64,000 bases of DNA from Campylobacterales bacterium (GCA_026390115.1 JAPLGO010000038.1:124001-188000); one strand, 5' to 3'; shown: positions 8,080 through 17,853, counted from the first letter of the stretch. The notes: generated by a model from the letters alone, not told the origin. A program made the numbers and translations.

Positions 8080-9107
8080 CTGCTGATCCTATTATATTTA
8101 ATGGAGGACCAAACCGCAATAGCTATAAGGACTATCCCTATCAGCCCTGTTACAACCTCGGGAATGTGAAATTTTATACTCAAAAGCATAATGAGAGATA
8201 GAGCTCCTATTGCATAATGAGCGCCATGCTCGAGATATACATAACCGTCTAAAGTGCCTTTTTCTACAAGGTAAATAGTCATAGAACGAACAAACATGGC
8301 TCCTATTCCTAGCCCTATCATGATTACAACAATATCTTTTGTAATAGCAAAAGCTCCGATTACCCCGTCAAAAGAGAAAGAAGCGTCTAAAACCTCCAAA
8401 TAGAGGAATCCGCCGATACTCCCTTTTTTAACAAGATTGCCAATGTCGGGACTCTCTTCTTCCTCCGTCTCTAATATCTGTCCAATTAAATCTACCCCTA
8501 AATAGACAAGAATGCCCCAAATACCGGCTGTCAAAACAACAAATTTATTTGTATCATCCACTAATGCTAAGGAAGCCATTAGAACTGAGAGCGCTACAAA
8601 AATTGAGATTGCATTTATTTTTCCAAGCAATCCTAACTTTTGTTCAATCACACCTAGCCAATGAAGTTCTTTCTCTTCATCCAAAAGAAAATTAAGAAAG
8701 ACAAGCATTAAAAACATACTTCCAAAAGCGGAGACTTCCGCATGATGTGAGGTTAGTTTTAAAGAATATTCATGGGGATTGTTGATAGCCAAAGTCCAAA
8801 CTTCCAACATTCCCATATCGGCGGTTTGTGCTACTATAACAATTGGAAAAAGGAGTCTCATCCCAAAAACAGCGACTATCATGCCGACAGTCAAAAAGAG
8901 AGTTCTCCAATATTTATTCCATGTTTTTAAGATGGAAGCATTCACAACCGCATTATCAAAGGAAAGAGATGCTTCCATTACTGCTAAAATAAGAGCAAGC
9001 CAAATCATGCTAAGCGCCAAGGTTATCCCGCCACTGCTATATCCCCACCAACCTGCACATGCAAGTGCTATAGCAGAAAAAATCAAAGAAAATTTAAAGT
9101 GTTCCAT
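8076..9107 (-). CDS. DUF475 / TerC-superfamily integral membrane protein
   Basis: A 343-residue polytopic inner-membrane protein with about eight to nine hydrophobic helices. It has two copies of the acidic motif typical of the TerC/DUF475 superfamily: EASLSFDNAVVNA near the N-terminus and LDASFSFDGVIGAFA in the second half, which suggest metal-ion binding in the membrane. I start it at the ATG at 9107 (MEHFKF); an open frame continues to 9182 but adds residues unlike the family and would leave almost no promoter. It leads a two-gene unit with the biotin carboxylase, an unexpected pairing. Possible roles are metal export or metal loading of exported proteins; not established. Confidence 0.75.
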   Translation of the reverse strand: MEHFKFSLIFSAIALACAGWWGYSSGGITLALSMIWLALILAVMEASLSFDNAVVNASILKTWNKYWRTLFLTVGMIVAVFGMRLLFPIVIVAQTADMGMLEVWTLAINNPHEYSLKLTSHHAEVSAFGSMFLMLVFLNFLLDEEKELHWLGVIEQKLGLLGKINAISIFVALSVLMASLALVDDTNKFVVLTAGIWGILVYLGVDLIGQILETEEEESPDIGNLVKKGSIGGFLYLEVLDASFSFDGVIGAFAITKDIVVIMIGLGIGAMFVRSMTIYLVEKGTLDGYVYLEHGAHYAIGALSLIMLLSIKFHIPEVVTGLIGIVLIAIAVWSSIKYNRISR

Positions 9108-9270
9108 ATGTACCCATTTAAGAAATTTATAGATAAATTGTATCATTTTTTGATTGAAACCATAGACTTCACATGTTAGCAATGCACTATTGACATCTCT
9201 CCCATCAAAAGGTAAGATACAAATCTTAATTATTCTTTATGTAAAAGAATTAATCTTAAAAGGACTTTCT

Positions 9271-10716
9271 ATGAACTCTTCAACTCTTCAAAATGTGGCA
9301 CTCTCCAATCTCTGGCAACTTATAATCTTTGTTTTAGGTTTTGCAATTGAGACCTTTTTTCTTGGTTTTTCTGCTCTCGTTGTAATACTTACGATAGTTC
9401 ATATTTCATTGGCTCTCTATCTTCGTTCACAGCTGATGATAGTTAAGCATCCAATCGAAAATTTAACAAAAACAATATCCAAAGCTTCCGGCGGAGATTT
9501 TGAAACAGTCGCTTCAGTTATGGGAGAGGGAGAAATTAAACAGCTTTCTATAGAATTTAATTCTCTTCTTTCACAATTTAAATTTTTCATATGCGAGACA
9601 AGAAAAGCTATTGATTCAGCGGGAGATAACAAGAGTGCCTCGTATCATGCAAGAAGTGATAATTTAAATCCTACGTTGAGCAGTGCAGTTGAGTTTATCA
9701 ATACATCCGTAATAGAAATTGAAAAGGGTTATAAGCTTCAAATGCATGGCAGATTTACTCAAAAACTTCATGATTTAGGCGGAGGAATTGCACATGGTTT
9801 GCAAATCATTCAAAACAACTTACTCAATAACTCTCAAGAGGTAGAGAAAATATCTAAAATGTCGCAAAGTACTTCAGAAGAGGCAAGTAGAAGCATGGAT
9901 TCCATGGAGAATGTTCAAAATCTTTTTGGAGATTTGATAGAAAAAATTGATGCAACGCATAATAATATAAATTCACTCTCTGAACGTTCTAATGAAATAT
10001 CTACTATTGCAGGTCTTATTAAAGATATTGCGGAGCAGACAAATTTACTGGCACTCAATGCTGCGATTGAAGCAGCAAGAGCAGGAGAACATGGAAGAGG
10101 GTTTGCGGTCGTTGCCGATGAGGTTAGAAAACTGGCAGAGCGAACACAAAAGGCAACCCAAGAGATTTCTATAACTATTTCAACGCTTCAGCAAGAGACT
10201 CGAGATATTCAGCAAAACTCCGAAGAGATGGCAAGCATCGCCAAGGATGCGACGCATACGGTTGAAGAGTTTGCCGGTACGCTTGATGGTTTCCAAGTGA
10301 ATGCTCAAGATTCTGCTGATTATGCAAGCTATATCCGCAGTTCACTCTTTATGGTTTTAGTAAAAATTGACCATATTCTATTTAAGTCAAATGCTTATTC
10401 AGCAATTCTTTCAGAGGACATGGCAGCAGAATTTTCTAACCATGCAAGCTGTCGTTTAGGTAAATGGTATCTTGGTGCTGGCAAAGAGCATTATGGACAC
10501 ACAAACGGATATAAGCTTATTGATATTCCCCATGCTAAAGTCCACAATAATGTACTTAAAAATGCAGAGTTTGTTAAAAAAGGTGTTGCAATGAATCCTG
10601 CAAACGAAGATGCAATTATCAGCAACTTTCAAGAAATGGAAGCAGAGAGTGATAAACTTTTCATTATTCTTGATGGGATAGTCGGCGAGTTGGCTCCGGT
10701 TTCAAATAGAAAGTAA
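9271..10716 (+). CDS. methyl-accepting chemotaxis protein with CZB zinc domain
   Basis: A 481-residue chemoreceptor. Two N-terminal transmembrane helices (about residues 15-55) are separated by almost no periplasmic loop, so sensing is probably intracellular or in the membrane. A HAMP-like linker follows, then the highly conserved signalling hairpin tip around [19 protein letters not shown]. The C-terminus is a chemoreceptor zinc-binding (CZB) domain: [20 protein letters not shown] followed by PHAKVH, with an upstream His in [11 protein letters not shown] domains are known to bind zinc and sense oxidants such as hypochlorous acid in some bacteria. The ATG at 9271 has AAAGGA seven bases upstream; an earlier in-frame ATG at 9190 has no such site. 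Confidence 0.9.
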   Translation: MNSSTLQNVALSNLWQLIIFVLGFAIETFFLGFSALVVILTIVHISLALYLRSQLMIVKHPIENLTKTISKASGGDFETVASVMGEGEIKQLSIEFNSLLSQFKFFICETRKAIDSAGDNKSASYHARSDNLNPTLSSAVEFINTSVIEIEKGYKLQMHGRFTQKLHDLGGGIAHGLQIIQNNLLNNSQEVEKISKMSQSTSEEASRSMDSMENVQNLFGDLIEKIDATHNNINSLSERSNEISTIAGLIKDIAEQTNLLALNAAIEAARAGEHGRGFAVVADEVRKLAERTQKATQEISITISTLQQETRDIQQNSEEMASIAKDATHTVEEFAGTLDGFQVNAQDSADYASYIRSSLFMVLVKIDHILFKSNAYSAILSEDMAAEFSNHASCRLGKWYLGAGKEHYGHTNGYKLIDIPHAKVHNNVLKNAEFVKKGVAMNPANEDAIISNFQEMEAESDKLFIILDGIVGELAPVSNRK

Positions 10717-10760
10717 CGATATTAATTTTAAATTTTAAATTTTGCTTTTTATTTATATGT

Positions 10761-10766
10761 TATAAT
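10761..10766 (+). promoter_or_regulatory. -10 box for the 68-residue gene and tamAB
   Basis: TATAAT, start expected near 10773, followed by the strong ribosome binding site AGGAGG at 10781-10786. It probably drives the small gene and tamA-tamB as one unit. Confidence 0.55.
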
Positions 10767-10791
10767 TTTTGCAAACGAAGAGGAGGATATT

Positions 10792-10998
10792 ATGGAAATT
10801 ATACGTTATACATTTCAGTCACCTTATTCTAGTCAGATTCAAATCGGAAAGCCTGACGTAATTACTCTGAAGGGTGATGCGGAGCTCCCAAAAAGTACGA
10901 ATGAGGCGTTGAAAAATGCGGAAAATTTTAAAGCTACTCAAATAAAAGAGGTTACTCCAAAGGTAGATTCTAAAAAAGCTTTAGATGTGTATGTATAG
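10792..10998 (+). CDS. 68-residue protein of unknown function
   Basis: Real by signal rather than homology: a perfect TATAAT, a strong AGGAGG site and an ATG at ideal spacing. The protein is hydrophilic, with no signal peptide or membrane segment, a polar low-complexity middle and a hydrophobic C-terminal tip LDVYV. A second orphan at 25638-25844 also has 68 residues, a similar polar middle and a tip IDILV; the two may be distant relatives. It precedes tamA by 32 bases and is probably co-transcribed with it. I do not assign a function. Confidence 0.6.
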   Translation: MEIIRYTFQSPYSSQIQIGKPDVITLKGDAELPKSTNEALKNAENFKATQIKEVTPKVDSKKALDVYV

Positions 10999-11030
10999 TA
11001 ATTCTGTTCTGAAGTATAAAAAGGACAGTG

Positions 11031-12725
11031 GTGAACAAAAAATTTATATTTCTTGTCTTCTGTTCGCCACTTCTTCTTGCCAAAACATTACCGCTTTTTT
11101 TCCAAGGTAACCAACAAATTTCTGAGAGAGATTTGTATAACTCTGTCAACCTCAATAAACCCTTCTTTTATGAATTTTACAAAGAGCAACCGGTGGTTGA
11201 GTCAAAAACTGTGCCGTTATTAGTCCAAGCCATTAAAGATTACTATAGAAGCAGAGGCTATTTTCATGCAATAGTTACACATGCGATACGAGAGGACTCC
11301 GTTGTTATTGAAATTAATGAAGAAGCACCCGTCACTGTTGCAGATATTGCGAAAATATCAGAGTTGGATATCAGCGTAAAGATTCCTTTTTCGAAAGGAG
11401 AAGTTTTTGATTCGGGTAAATTTACACAAAGTAAACAAGATATTAAACTTTTGTATGCGACTCATAGCTATTGCAGTGCAGAGCTTGATGCAAAAGCCTG
11501 GGTTGATATAGAATCAAATAGTGCTTATTTGGTCTATGAAGCTGTTAAACATGAGCCATGTTTTTTTGGTGACATTGTCATTACTCCATCCAAAAATATT
11601 GATGCAGAAATTATAAAATCACTTCTCTATATTAAAAAAAATGAGACATTCTCACCAATTGAAATTACCAAAAGTTATGAGAGCCTCTATCGTTACGAGG
11701 GAATATCAAAGGTTATTATTGATACGGCAGTAGATGAAAACAGCAGCGTAAAAACTACGATAATTGTAAGTGAAAATGAGAAGCCTGTTCGTTTCCAAGC
11801 CGGAGTCGGAGCGAGCAGCGATGAGGGGGGAATGGTTTCCTTAGGTGTAAATAATAGAAATCTATATGGAAATTTAAAAACAGCAGGTTTAACTACAAGA
11901 GTCACAGAGATTAAACAGACAATTAAAATAAACTTTGATATGCCGATAGAAAATCGAAGTTCTGCAGGTGCCGAGTTAGGGTTTGAGAATGAAAAGTTTA
12001 TCGGCTATAAAGAGAGCAGAGTATTTGGTACTCTCTATCTTCAACAAAGAGAGAGCCCGCACACCTTTAAAGAGAGTTTGCTCTTTGACAGCTCTAATAC
12101 CTACGACAGCAATGACAAATTGCTGTTTCCGAAGGGTGTTTTATTTGTTTTATCGCCAAAATTAGAGTGGGGATATGATGTTAGAGATAAAATTTTAGAC
12201 CCCAGCCATGGTTATTTTTTTAACTCTGAAATTGCAGGTTCATGGATGTCGGATATCTCCGATGCTTCATACTATAAATTTAAGCTCACTGGCGGATATA
12301 TTGTACCTCTTAACTCTTCTATTCTTGCGCTCAAAGCCACGTTTGGTTCTCTGCACCTTTATCAGGGCAATCTTCCTGAATCTTATCTCTTTTATGGCGG
12401 TGGAATGAATAGTAACCGTGCCTACGGCTATCGCAGACTAAGTCCAACAAGCAGTTCGGGCGAATCGATAGGTTCGGACTCTATTTTAGATACCACTATG
12501 GAGTATAGGTTTCCGGTGTATGGAGATTTTAAAGGTGTTCTCTTTAACGACAATACATACATAGGCGAAAAAGAGGTTCCGGATTATAATAAGGGTTACT
12601 TTAGCGCCGGAGCCGGCATCCGCTACATGACTCCTATCGGGTCAGTTGCGATTGATTTTGGGTTTGACATGGCACATCCTATGGAACAATATGCACTCCA
12701 TTTTCATGTGGGAGAACTGTTTTGA
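11031..12725 (+). CDS. tamA: TamA-like Omp85 outer-membrane assembly protein
   Basis: Outer-membrane half of the translocation and assembly module. A signal peptide (FIFLVFCSPLLLA) is followed by POTRA-like repeats to about residue 270, then a 16-strand Omp85 barrel. The barrel includes the GYFFNSEI repeat region, the LYGGG-type lid loop around FYGGGMNSNRAYGYR (the conserved RGY-like turn reads RAYGYR) and a C-terminal Phe. 564 residues is typical of TamA. Two adjacent GTG codons at 11028 and 11031 are possible starts; AAGGA spacing favours 11031. Its TGA overlaps the TTG start of tamB, a classical tamA-tamB arrangement that couples their translation. Confidence 0.88.
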   Translation: MNKKFIFLVFCSPLLLAKTLPLFFQGNQQISERDLYNSVNLNKPFFYEFYKEQPVVESKTVPLLVQAIKDYYRSRGYFHAIVTHAIREDSVVIEINEEAPVTVADIAKISELDISVKIPFSKGEVFDSGKFTQSKQDIKLLYATHSYCSAELDAKAWVDIESNSAYLVYEAVKHEPCFFGDIVITPSKNIDAEIIKSLLYIKKNETFSPIEITKSYESLYRYEGISKVIIDTAVDENSSVKTTIIVSENEKPVRFQAGVGASSDEGGMVSLGVNNRNLYGNLKTAGLTTRVTEIKQTIKINFDMPIENRSSAGAELGFENEKFIGYKESRVFGTLYLQQRESPHTFKESLLFDSSNTYDSNDKLLFPKGVLFVLSPKLEWGYDVRDKILDPSHGYFFNSEIAGSWMSDISDASYYKFKLTGGYIVPLNSSILALKATFGSLHLYQGNLPESYLFYGGGMNSNRAYGYRRLSPTSSSGESIGSDSILDTTMEYRFPVYGDFKGVLFNDNTYIGEKEVPDYNKGYFSAGAGIRYMTPIGSVAIDFGFDMAHPMEQYALHFHVGELF

Positions 12726-15490
12726 TTCAGAAAACCTATCTGTTTTTTAGAAATATAATCCTGTTTCTTATAACAGTCATGACCATTGTTGGATTTTTAT
12801 TAACAACTGAGAAGTTGTTCCCATTCTTGGCAGAAAAATATTTAAAAGAGTTCGGAGTCGAATATTCTAAAATCCAAGGTTCACTCTTTGGCGGAATAAG
12901 TGTGTATGATTTGAAATATGGCGATTCGGTTAGTATCAAAAAAGTTGAGGTCAATTATAATTTTCTCATGCTTTTTACGCGTACGCCTAGTTTTTCAGAT
13001 ATTAATGTTGATAGTATTTCTCTTAACATGGACAAAATGCTATCTTCTGATGCAAATAAAATCCCGATTCCGTCGTTTAATATAGCAAAGCTAAATCTCA
13101 AAAATGTTGAGTTAATAGTCGGAGGCAAAAGCTATAGCTTTGATTTAGAGACACAAAATGTTCGTTATAACAACGGGTTTGATGCTCAAAATGTGGCATT
13201 AGATTTAAAATCTTCTTTTGCAAATGTAGTAATAAAAGAGGGAGAAATTTGCTCTAATGCGTTAAAGGGTGATGCAACTCTCGAGCTTAGCCCAGCTTTC
13301 TTAAAAGAGTATCTTGCTGCTTTTAAAGGTATTCCAAAAATTTTAGATGTAAAACTTGATGCCACTCTGCAGGGAATAAATGCCGCCACAAAAGGGCTGA
13401 GTTTGGGAGTTAAAGCAGACGAAAATCTGAGTATTAAACATGGGGATTTAAATCTTACCTATTTTATAGATGATGGTTATTTCAGTGCAAATGCCGCTTA
13501 TTTACTCTCTAATGGCGAATATGAAACTACGTTAAATCAGAGTGCCGTCTTTGGTGAAAATGGAGCTTTTTACACCAAGTTAGAAGCAAAGCTGAAAACA
13601 TACCCTATCTCTTTACCATTTGAAAATTTCAGCGTGGAAGCAGCTGGGGATATGCAGAGCGTTACAGCAAATATAGAAGCACAGAAACTAAAACTAAGTT
13701 TTTTCTCAAAAGATTATAAAAATTTTCTTCTTCATGCAAAGGGGGAGAAACTCTCCCTCTCTTTTTTAGATACTCTTCCGGAGATATTTAAAAAGAATGT
13801 AGTCTCGTTTGAGGGCGATGCCACTCTGAAAACTTCTCCCTTGTCTCTCTCAGGAATAGTTCAGAGCGATGGGCTATACGGCAAAGAAAAGATCGTGTTT
13901 GAGATGGATAAAAATAGTTCTCTCTATCAGGTAGAAATGCGTCCAAAACCAAAAAGTGACCTTTTTAAAAATTATAACATGAAAAAGTTTTCGCAAATAT
14001 CTCTTACTTTATATGATGATTATGCGTCGCAAATACTCAATGTTCATGCAAATCTGCTCAATGCCACTCTCCAAAAAAAAGGTGAAGCTCTTAGCGGCGA
14101 AGGAAATTTTGGTTCAAGCAACTTTAATATCAGCGGCAATCTCTCCAAAGATGGAGAGACCAATATAAAACTCTCTGCGAAACTTCCCTCTTTGAATAGA
14201 TTACTTCATGATTTTAATCTTGGTTCTAAGGATGATAACAGATTATATGATGGCGAAGTAAATTTTGATGCCACAGTGCGTTTTGCGGATAAAATCAGAG
14301 TAGCCGGCAACATCTACATGCCTTGGAATAGTATAAAATTAGACTCAGAGACGACTTACAGCGTAAAAGATATTTTTGTAAAACTGAGCAGTGAGGACAG
14401 AGAGATAACCATAGAGAGCTATCGCTTTGAGTTTATGAATCAGAAAGTTTACTCAAAAAAGCCATCAAAACTTCTCTTTGATATCAACGATAATATACTC
14501 TTTAAAGAGTTTTGGATTTATGATAATTTGCTTTTGAGTGGGATTTTGAATCCTGCTGGCATGCATGGAAATTTAAACCTGAAGAGTGAAAAGTTTATCT
14601 ATGAGGGCAACGAGGGAAATATTACGATAAAAGGGGATATAAAAGCAGATTTTGATGTGGATGGAACTCAAAAAATAGAAGGAAATATCACACTGCTTGA
14701 TGGATTAATCACCTATGCACCGCAGAAAGATTATGCTGTTTTGGACAGTGATATTATCGTTATACAAGAGATGAAAAACAGAAAAAAGCATAATCGTTTT
14801 GTAAATATTCATATAGATTCATCTCAGCCAATTCGTTATAAAGCTAGGGAGATAGATCTTCTTTTTACTCCCAATATAACGCTCTTTGAGGAGCCAAAAT
14901 CTGAATTGAAAGTTTTGGGAATGGTAACTATACATGAGGGGAAAGTGACGGGAGGCGATAAAACATTCGAGTTTGACAAAAGTGAAATCTATTTTTATGG
15001 AGCTATTCCGATGAATCCGTATCTAAACTTAAACTTACACTACTACACGCTCGATTATATTGACATAGAAATTTATGTGACAAACACCCTTAATGCACCC
15101 GTTCTTATTTTTGCATCCAAACCCGCCATGAGCCAGAATGATATCATGTCCTATATACTTTTTGGAGAGAGTGCAAGTTCAATTTTTGATACAACCGGTG
15201 CCGGAAATAAACTCTCAGTTAGCACACTGCTTCTTGGAACAGGACTAAAACAGATATTTAACTCCGCAACGGGAATAAAAGTAGATACTCTCAATATTTT
15301 AACAAACAAAGAGGGAACGCTGGGATATGAAATAGGCTCGAGATTTAACAAGCAGATACGGGTTGTTTACAAAAATGACACCGTCTCAAGCATAATCGTA
15401 CAATACAGTCTAAATAAATCAGTTAGAATAGATGTAGATGTCCGAGAGACGGGGCAGGGCGTAAGTATAGTCTATGTAAAAGATTTTTAA
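12722..15490 (+). CDS. tamB: TamB-like translocation and assembly module protein
   Basis: A 922-residue inner-membrane-anchored AsmA/TamB-type protein thought to span the periplasm as a hydrophobic groove carrying lipid or aiding outer-membrane protein assembly. One N-terminal transmembrane helix (IILFLITVMTIVGFLL) is followed by long beta-rich repeats. The C-terminal DUF490 domain ends with the recognisable GLKQIFNSATGIKVDTL and LGYEIGSRFNKQIRV segments. The start is a TTG at 12722, with GGAG seven bases upstream and overlap with the tamA stop; no ATG fits. It runs to within eight bases of the convergent GGDEF gene. At 922 residues it is shorter than the roughly 1250 of E. coli TamB. Confidence 0.87.
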   Translation: MIQKTYLFFRNIILFLITVMTIVGFLLTTEKLFPFLAEKYLKEFGVEYSKIQGSLFGGISVYDLKYGDSVSIKKVEVNYNFLMLFTRTPSFSDINVDSISLNMDKMLSSDANKIPIPSFNIAKLNLKNVELIVGGKSYSFDLETQNVRYNNGFDAQNVALDLKSSFANVVIKEGEICSNALKGDATLELSPAFLKEYLAAFKGIPKILDVKLDATLQGINAATKGLSLGVKADENLSIKHGDLNLTYFIDDGYFSANAAYLLSNGEYETTLNQSAVFGENGAFYTKLEAKLKTYPISLPFENFSVEAAGDMQSVTANIEAQKLKLSFFSKDYKNFLLHAKGEKLSLSFLDTLPEIFKKNVVSFEGDATLKTSPLSLSGIVQSDGLYGKEKIVFEMDKNSSLYQVEMRPKPKSDLFKNYNMKKFSQISLTLYDDYASQILNVHANLLNATLQKKGEALSGEGNFGSSNFNISGNLSKDGETNIKLSAKLPSLNRLLHDFNLGSKDDNRLYDGEVNFDATVRFADKIRVAGNIYMPWNSIKLDSETTYSVKDIFVKLSSEDREITIESYRFEFMNQKVYSKKPSKLLFDINDNILFKEFWIYDNLLLSGILNPAGMHGNLNLKSEKFIYEGNEGNITIKGDIKADFDVDGTQKIEGNITLLDGLITYAPQKDYAVLDSDIIVIQEMKNRKKHNRFVNIHIDSSQPIRYKAREIDLLFTPNITLFEEPKSELKVLGMVTIHEGKVTGGDKTFEFDKSEIYFYGAIPMNPYLNLNLHYYTLDYIDIEIYVTNTLNAPVLIFASKPAMSQNDIMSYILFGESASSIFDTTGAGNKLSVSTLLLGTGLKQIFNSATGIKVDTLNILTNKEGTLGYEIGSRFNKQIRVVYKNDTVSSIIVQYSLNKSVRIDVDVRETGQGVSIVYVKDF

Positions 15491-15498
15491 AATTGAAA

Positions 15499-16782
15499 TT
15501 ATTTTACTATAACCCTATTGCGACCACTTCTTTTTGCTTCATAAAGGGCATCATCTACTCTTTTAAAAGTTTTATGAGTATCTTCGCCTATGATGTATTT
15601 TGTAAGACCAAAAGAGGCTGTTACATTGATACTATTGTTTACTTTTGTTCCTTCTACGCTCGCTCTTACTTTTTCAATAATTATTTTTGCTTCATCTAAA
15701 CTTACATTTTTGAGCATTATTACAAACTCTTCTCCGCCCCATCTGGCAATCAAATCATTTTCTCTCAGAGCATTTTTGAGTGTATTGGCTATCGCTATGA
15801 GAGCATCATCGCCAACTTGATGTCCATAGGTATCGTTAATTGATTTAAAATGGTCAATGTCTGTGATTGCCAATGCGAAATCTATATCTGCTTTTCTTTG
15901 ATGTTTAGTAATAGAATTTATCGTATCATCAAAATGTGCGCGATTGTAAAGTTTTGTTAAAGGGTCGGTAATATAAAGTTCTGCAAGAAGTTTTGCATTT
16001 GTTATGTCATGATAGACGGCACTAAATTCAATAATCTCTCCCTTCTCATCCAAAATAGGTGTTACTCTCGATTGAACCCACTTTGTTGTGCCACTTGCAG
16101 TTTTGTTTTTTACTTCTCCACACCAAGATTTTTTACTTTTTATTGTGTCCCATAATTCTTTATAGGTTACATCTGGCATGTCTCCGCTTTTAAATAGCGA
16201 TACATTTTTACCGATAAGATCCTTTTTTTTATACTCTAGGAACTCACAAAAATAAGTACTGATGTCTATGATAACAGCGTCCAGCGATGTTTTCATCATC
16301 ATAATATTTTTGTCAATTATCTCTTGGTCGGCTTCTAATGCATCATTGAGTTTATTTACTTTAGCTATCTCTTTTCTTAGTGAGAGCTTTGTTTCGTAAA
16401 GTTCGCTTATATCATAAATAGAAACCATTACCTTGTTTTCATGCAGTAAATATGGAGAGATAGTGACTTGCTGCTGCATGAGAGAGAGGGAGGAGGTAGT
16501 CACCTTGTTTCTATTTATTGATATGAATTTTGTACTGCTATTGGCATCATAAAATGTCGGAGTATTGATAGTGAGTGCTGTTTTGATTTTTCTGTGAAGA
16601 ACTTTATAATTTAAATCCGGATAAAACTTTTCTAAGCTCTTACCGATTATCTCTTCTTTAGAAATTTGCGTATTTATTGCAAGCCATCTATTCCAATAAC
16701 TTACTCTGAATTTGTCATCAATAACCATGTGACCATTTTCAAGAGAGTCTAGTAATACATCGGGACACTTTAGCGATATCAT
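15499..16782 (-). CDS. PAS-PAS-GGDEF diguanylate cyclase
   Basis: Cytoplasmic c-di-GMP synthase, 427 residues. A first PAS-like region spans about residues 8-125 and a coiled linker follows. A second PAS/PAC spans about 150-265 (GEIIEFSAVYHDITNAK is a PAC ending), then comes the GGDEF domain from 270. The active site is GGEEF at 349-353, a functional variant. The inhibitory I-site RxxD (REND, 340-343) is at the standard five-residue distance, so product inhibition is expected. No membrane segment. Its ATG overlaps the CheC-like gene stop by four bases, making it the last gene of a receiver/CheC/cyclase operon, so its input may be tied to chemotaxis-type phosphorylation. Confidence 0.9.
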   Translation of the reverse strand: MISLKCPDVLLDSLENGHMVIDDKFRVSYWNRWLAINTQISKEEIIGKSLEKFYPDLNYKVLHRKIKTALTINTPTFYDANSSTKFISINRNKVTTSSLSLMQQQVTISPYLLHENKVMVSIYDISELYETKLSLRKEIAKVNKLNDALEADQEIIDKNIMMMKTSLDAVIIDISTYFCEFLEYKKKDLIGKNVSLFKSGDMPDVTYKELWDTIKSKKSWCGEVKNKTASGTTKWVQSRVTPILDEKGEIIEFSAVYHDITNAKLLAELYITDPLTKLYNRAHFDDTINSITKHQRKADIDFALAITDIDHFKSINDTYGHQVGDDALIAIANTLKNALRENDLIARWGGEEFVIMLKNVSLDEAKIIIEKVRASVEGTKVNNSINVTASFGLTKYIIGEDTHKTFKRVDDALYEAKRSGRNRVIVK

Positions 16783-17393
16783 CCGTAAATCTCTTCTATT
16801 TTTTTGTCTATCAGCATTTTTAGACTCTCTATTGCTTCATCTTTTGTCAATATATAAACGCTACCGATTATTTTCTGATCCTCAAATTCTAAAATAGTAC
16901 TAATTATAATAATTTTTGAATAGTGATTCAAATCATCGCTGTTGATAATTGAAGTTGAATCAACAAATTGTGACGACGGTGCAAAAAATTGTACCTGAGT
17001 ATCAAGTTCCTGAGTTAATTTGCTTATAATGGTAGATGACAAGATATTTGTTAACTCTATGACAGCATCACTAATATCATCTTCAGATGGAGTTTTTACA
17101 TCATAAAGATGTTTTCCAAGATTTTCTGCAGAATCATGGCTCATGATAAACATGCATTCGCCACCGAATTTGCCGGTAAAGAGCTGTTTCGTTACATAAT
17201 ACATTGAAGCAGAATCTATCGTTGACTTAACTCTTGACATAAGTTCGTTGCTATTGCAAATATCAATCTTCGGAATATGCATTGTCGCAAATGCATCTAG
17301 AAGATCTGCCAAATTTGCGGTTGCCGCACCAATGGAGACATTCATAAATTCTTTTAAAGCATCAATTTGGTCTTCGTTAAATTCTATATTCAA
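16779..17393 (-). CDS. CheC-like CheY-P phosphatase
   Basis: 204 residues of the CheC/CheX/FliY fold. Two phosphatase signature helices are visible: E15-x-x-N18 in DALKEFMNVSIGAATANLA and E113-x-x-N116 in DAVIELTNILSSTI. Proteins with both motifs dephosphorylate CheY-type receivers. There is no FliN-like C-terminal domain, so this is CheC rather than FliY. It lies 11 bases after a single-domain receiver, its obvious substrate, and overlaps the GGDEF gene downstream. The organisation suggests that phosphorylation of the receiver is reset here and passed to c-di-GMP output; that link is inferred. Confidence 0.8.
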   Translation of the reverse strand: MNIEFNEDQIDALKEFMNVSIGAATANLADLLDAFATMHIPKIDICNSNELMSRVKSTIDSASMYYVTKQLFTGKFGGECMFIMSHDSAENLGKHLYDVKTPSEDDISDAVIELTNILSSTIISKLTQELDTQVQFFAPSSQFVDSTSIINSDDLNHYSKIIIISTILEFEDQKIIGSVYILTKDEAIESLKMLIDKKIEEIYG

Positions 17394-17404
17394 TTGTGCT
17401 GCCT

Positions 17405-17758
17405 TTATATTAATAGGTCTTGTTGAAAAATTTGCAACATCTTCTCTTTGCTAATAGGTTTCGGATACATATTTTTAGCACCGGCTTGTAAAACTCTCAG
17501 TTTTGCTTCACTTTGAATATCTGCACTGATGACAATAACTTGCGCATTTTTATCTAATGCCATAATCTGCTTGAGTGCTTCATATCCATCCATAACGGGC
17601 ATCGTTAAATCCAAAAAAACAACTCTAGGTTTCTCACTTTTAAAAATATCAACAGCCTCAGCACCATTAGACGCCTGAAACAATTCGGCTCCTGGCTCTA
17701 TCTCTCTCAAACTATTCATCACAACTGTTCGAGCAAGTTTTGAGTCATCCACAATCAA
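17405..17758 (-). CDS. single-domain response regulator (CheY-like), unusual start
   Basis: A receiver domain with the phosphoryl-accepting Asp in VVFLDLTMPVMDG (D50 from the TTG start), the acidic pair IVDDS, the conserved Ser in VIVISAD and the KP pair. No output domain, so it works by protein interaction, most likely with the CheC-like protein and cyclase downstream. The start is odd. AAGG at 17776-17779 is ideally spaced for a codon at 17767, but that codon is TTA and an in-frame TAA precedes it. The first usable codon is TTG at 17758, 17 bases from the AAGG. Either a rare start is used or the start has decayed. Confidence 0.8.
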   Translation of the reverse strand: MIVDDSKLARTVVMNSLREIEPGAELFQASNGAEAVDIFKSEKPRVVFLDLTMPVMDGYEALKQIMALDKNAQVIVISADIQSEAKLRVLQAGAKNMYPKPISKEKMLQIFQQDLLI

Positions 17759-17853
17759 AATTTTTAATTACACTACCTTTTTTCTTTTTGATGAGACCAT
17801 ATTAACGAAATTGTATGAAAATTTTTATTAAGTTATTAGTTCAATAAAATATT

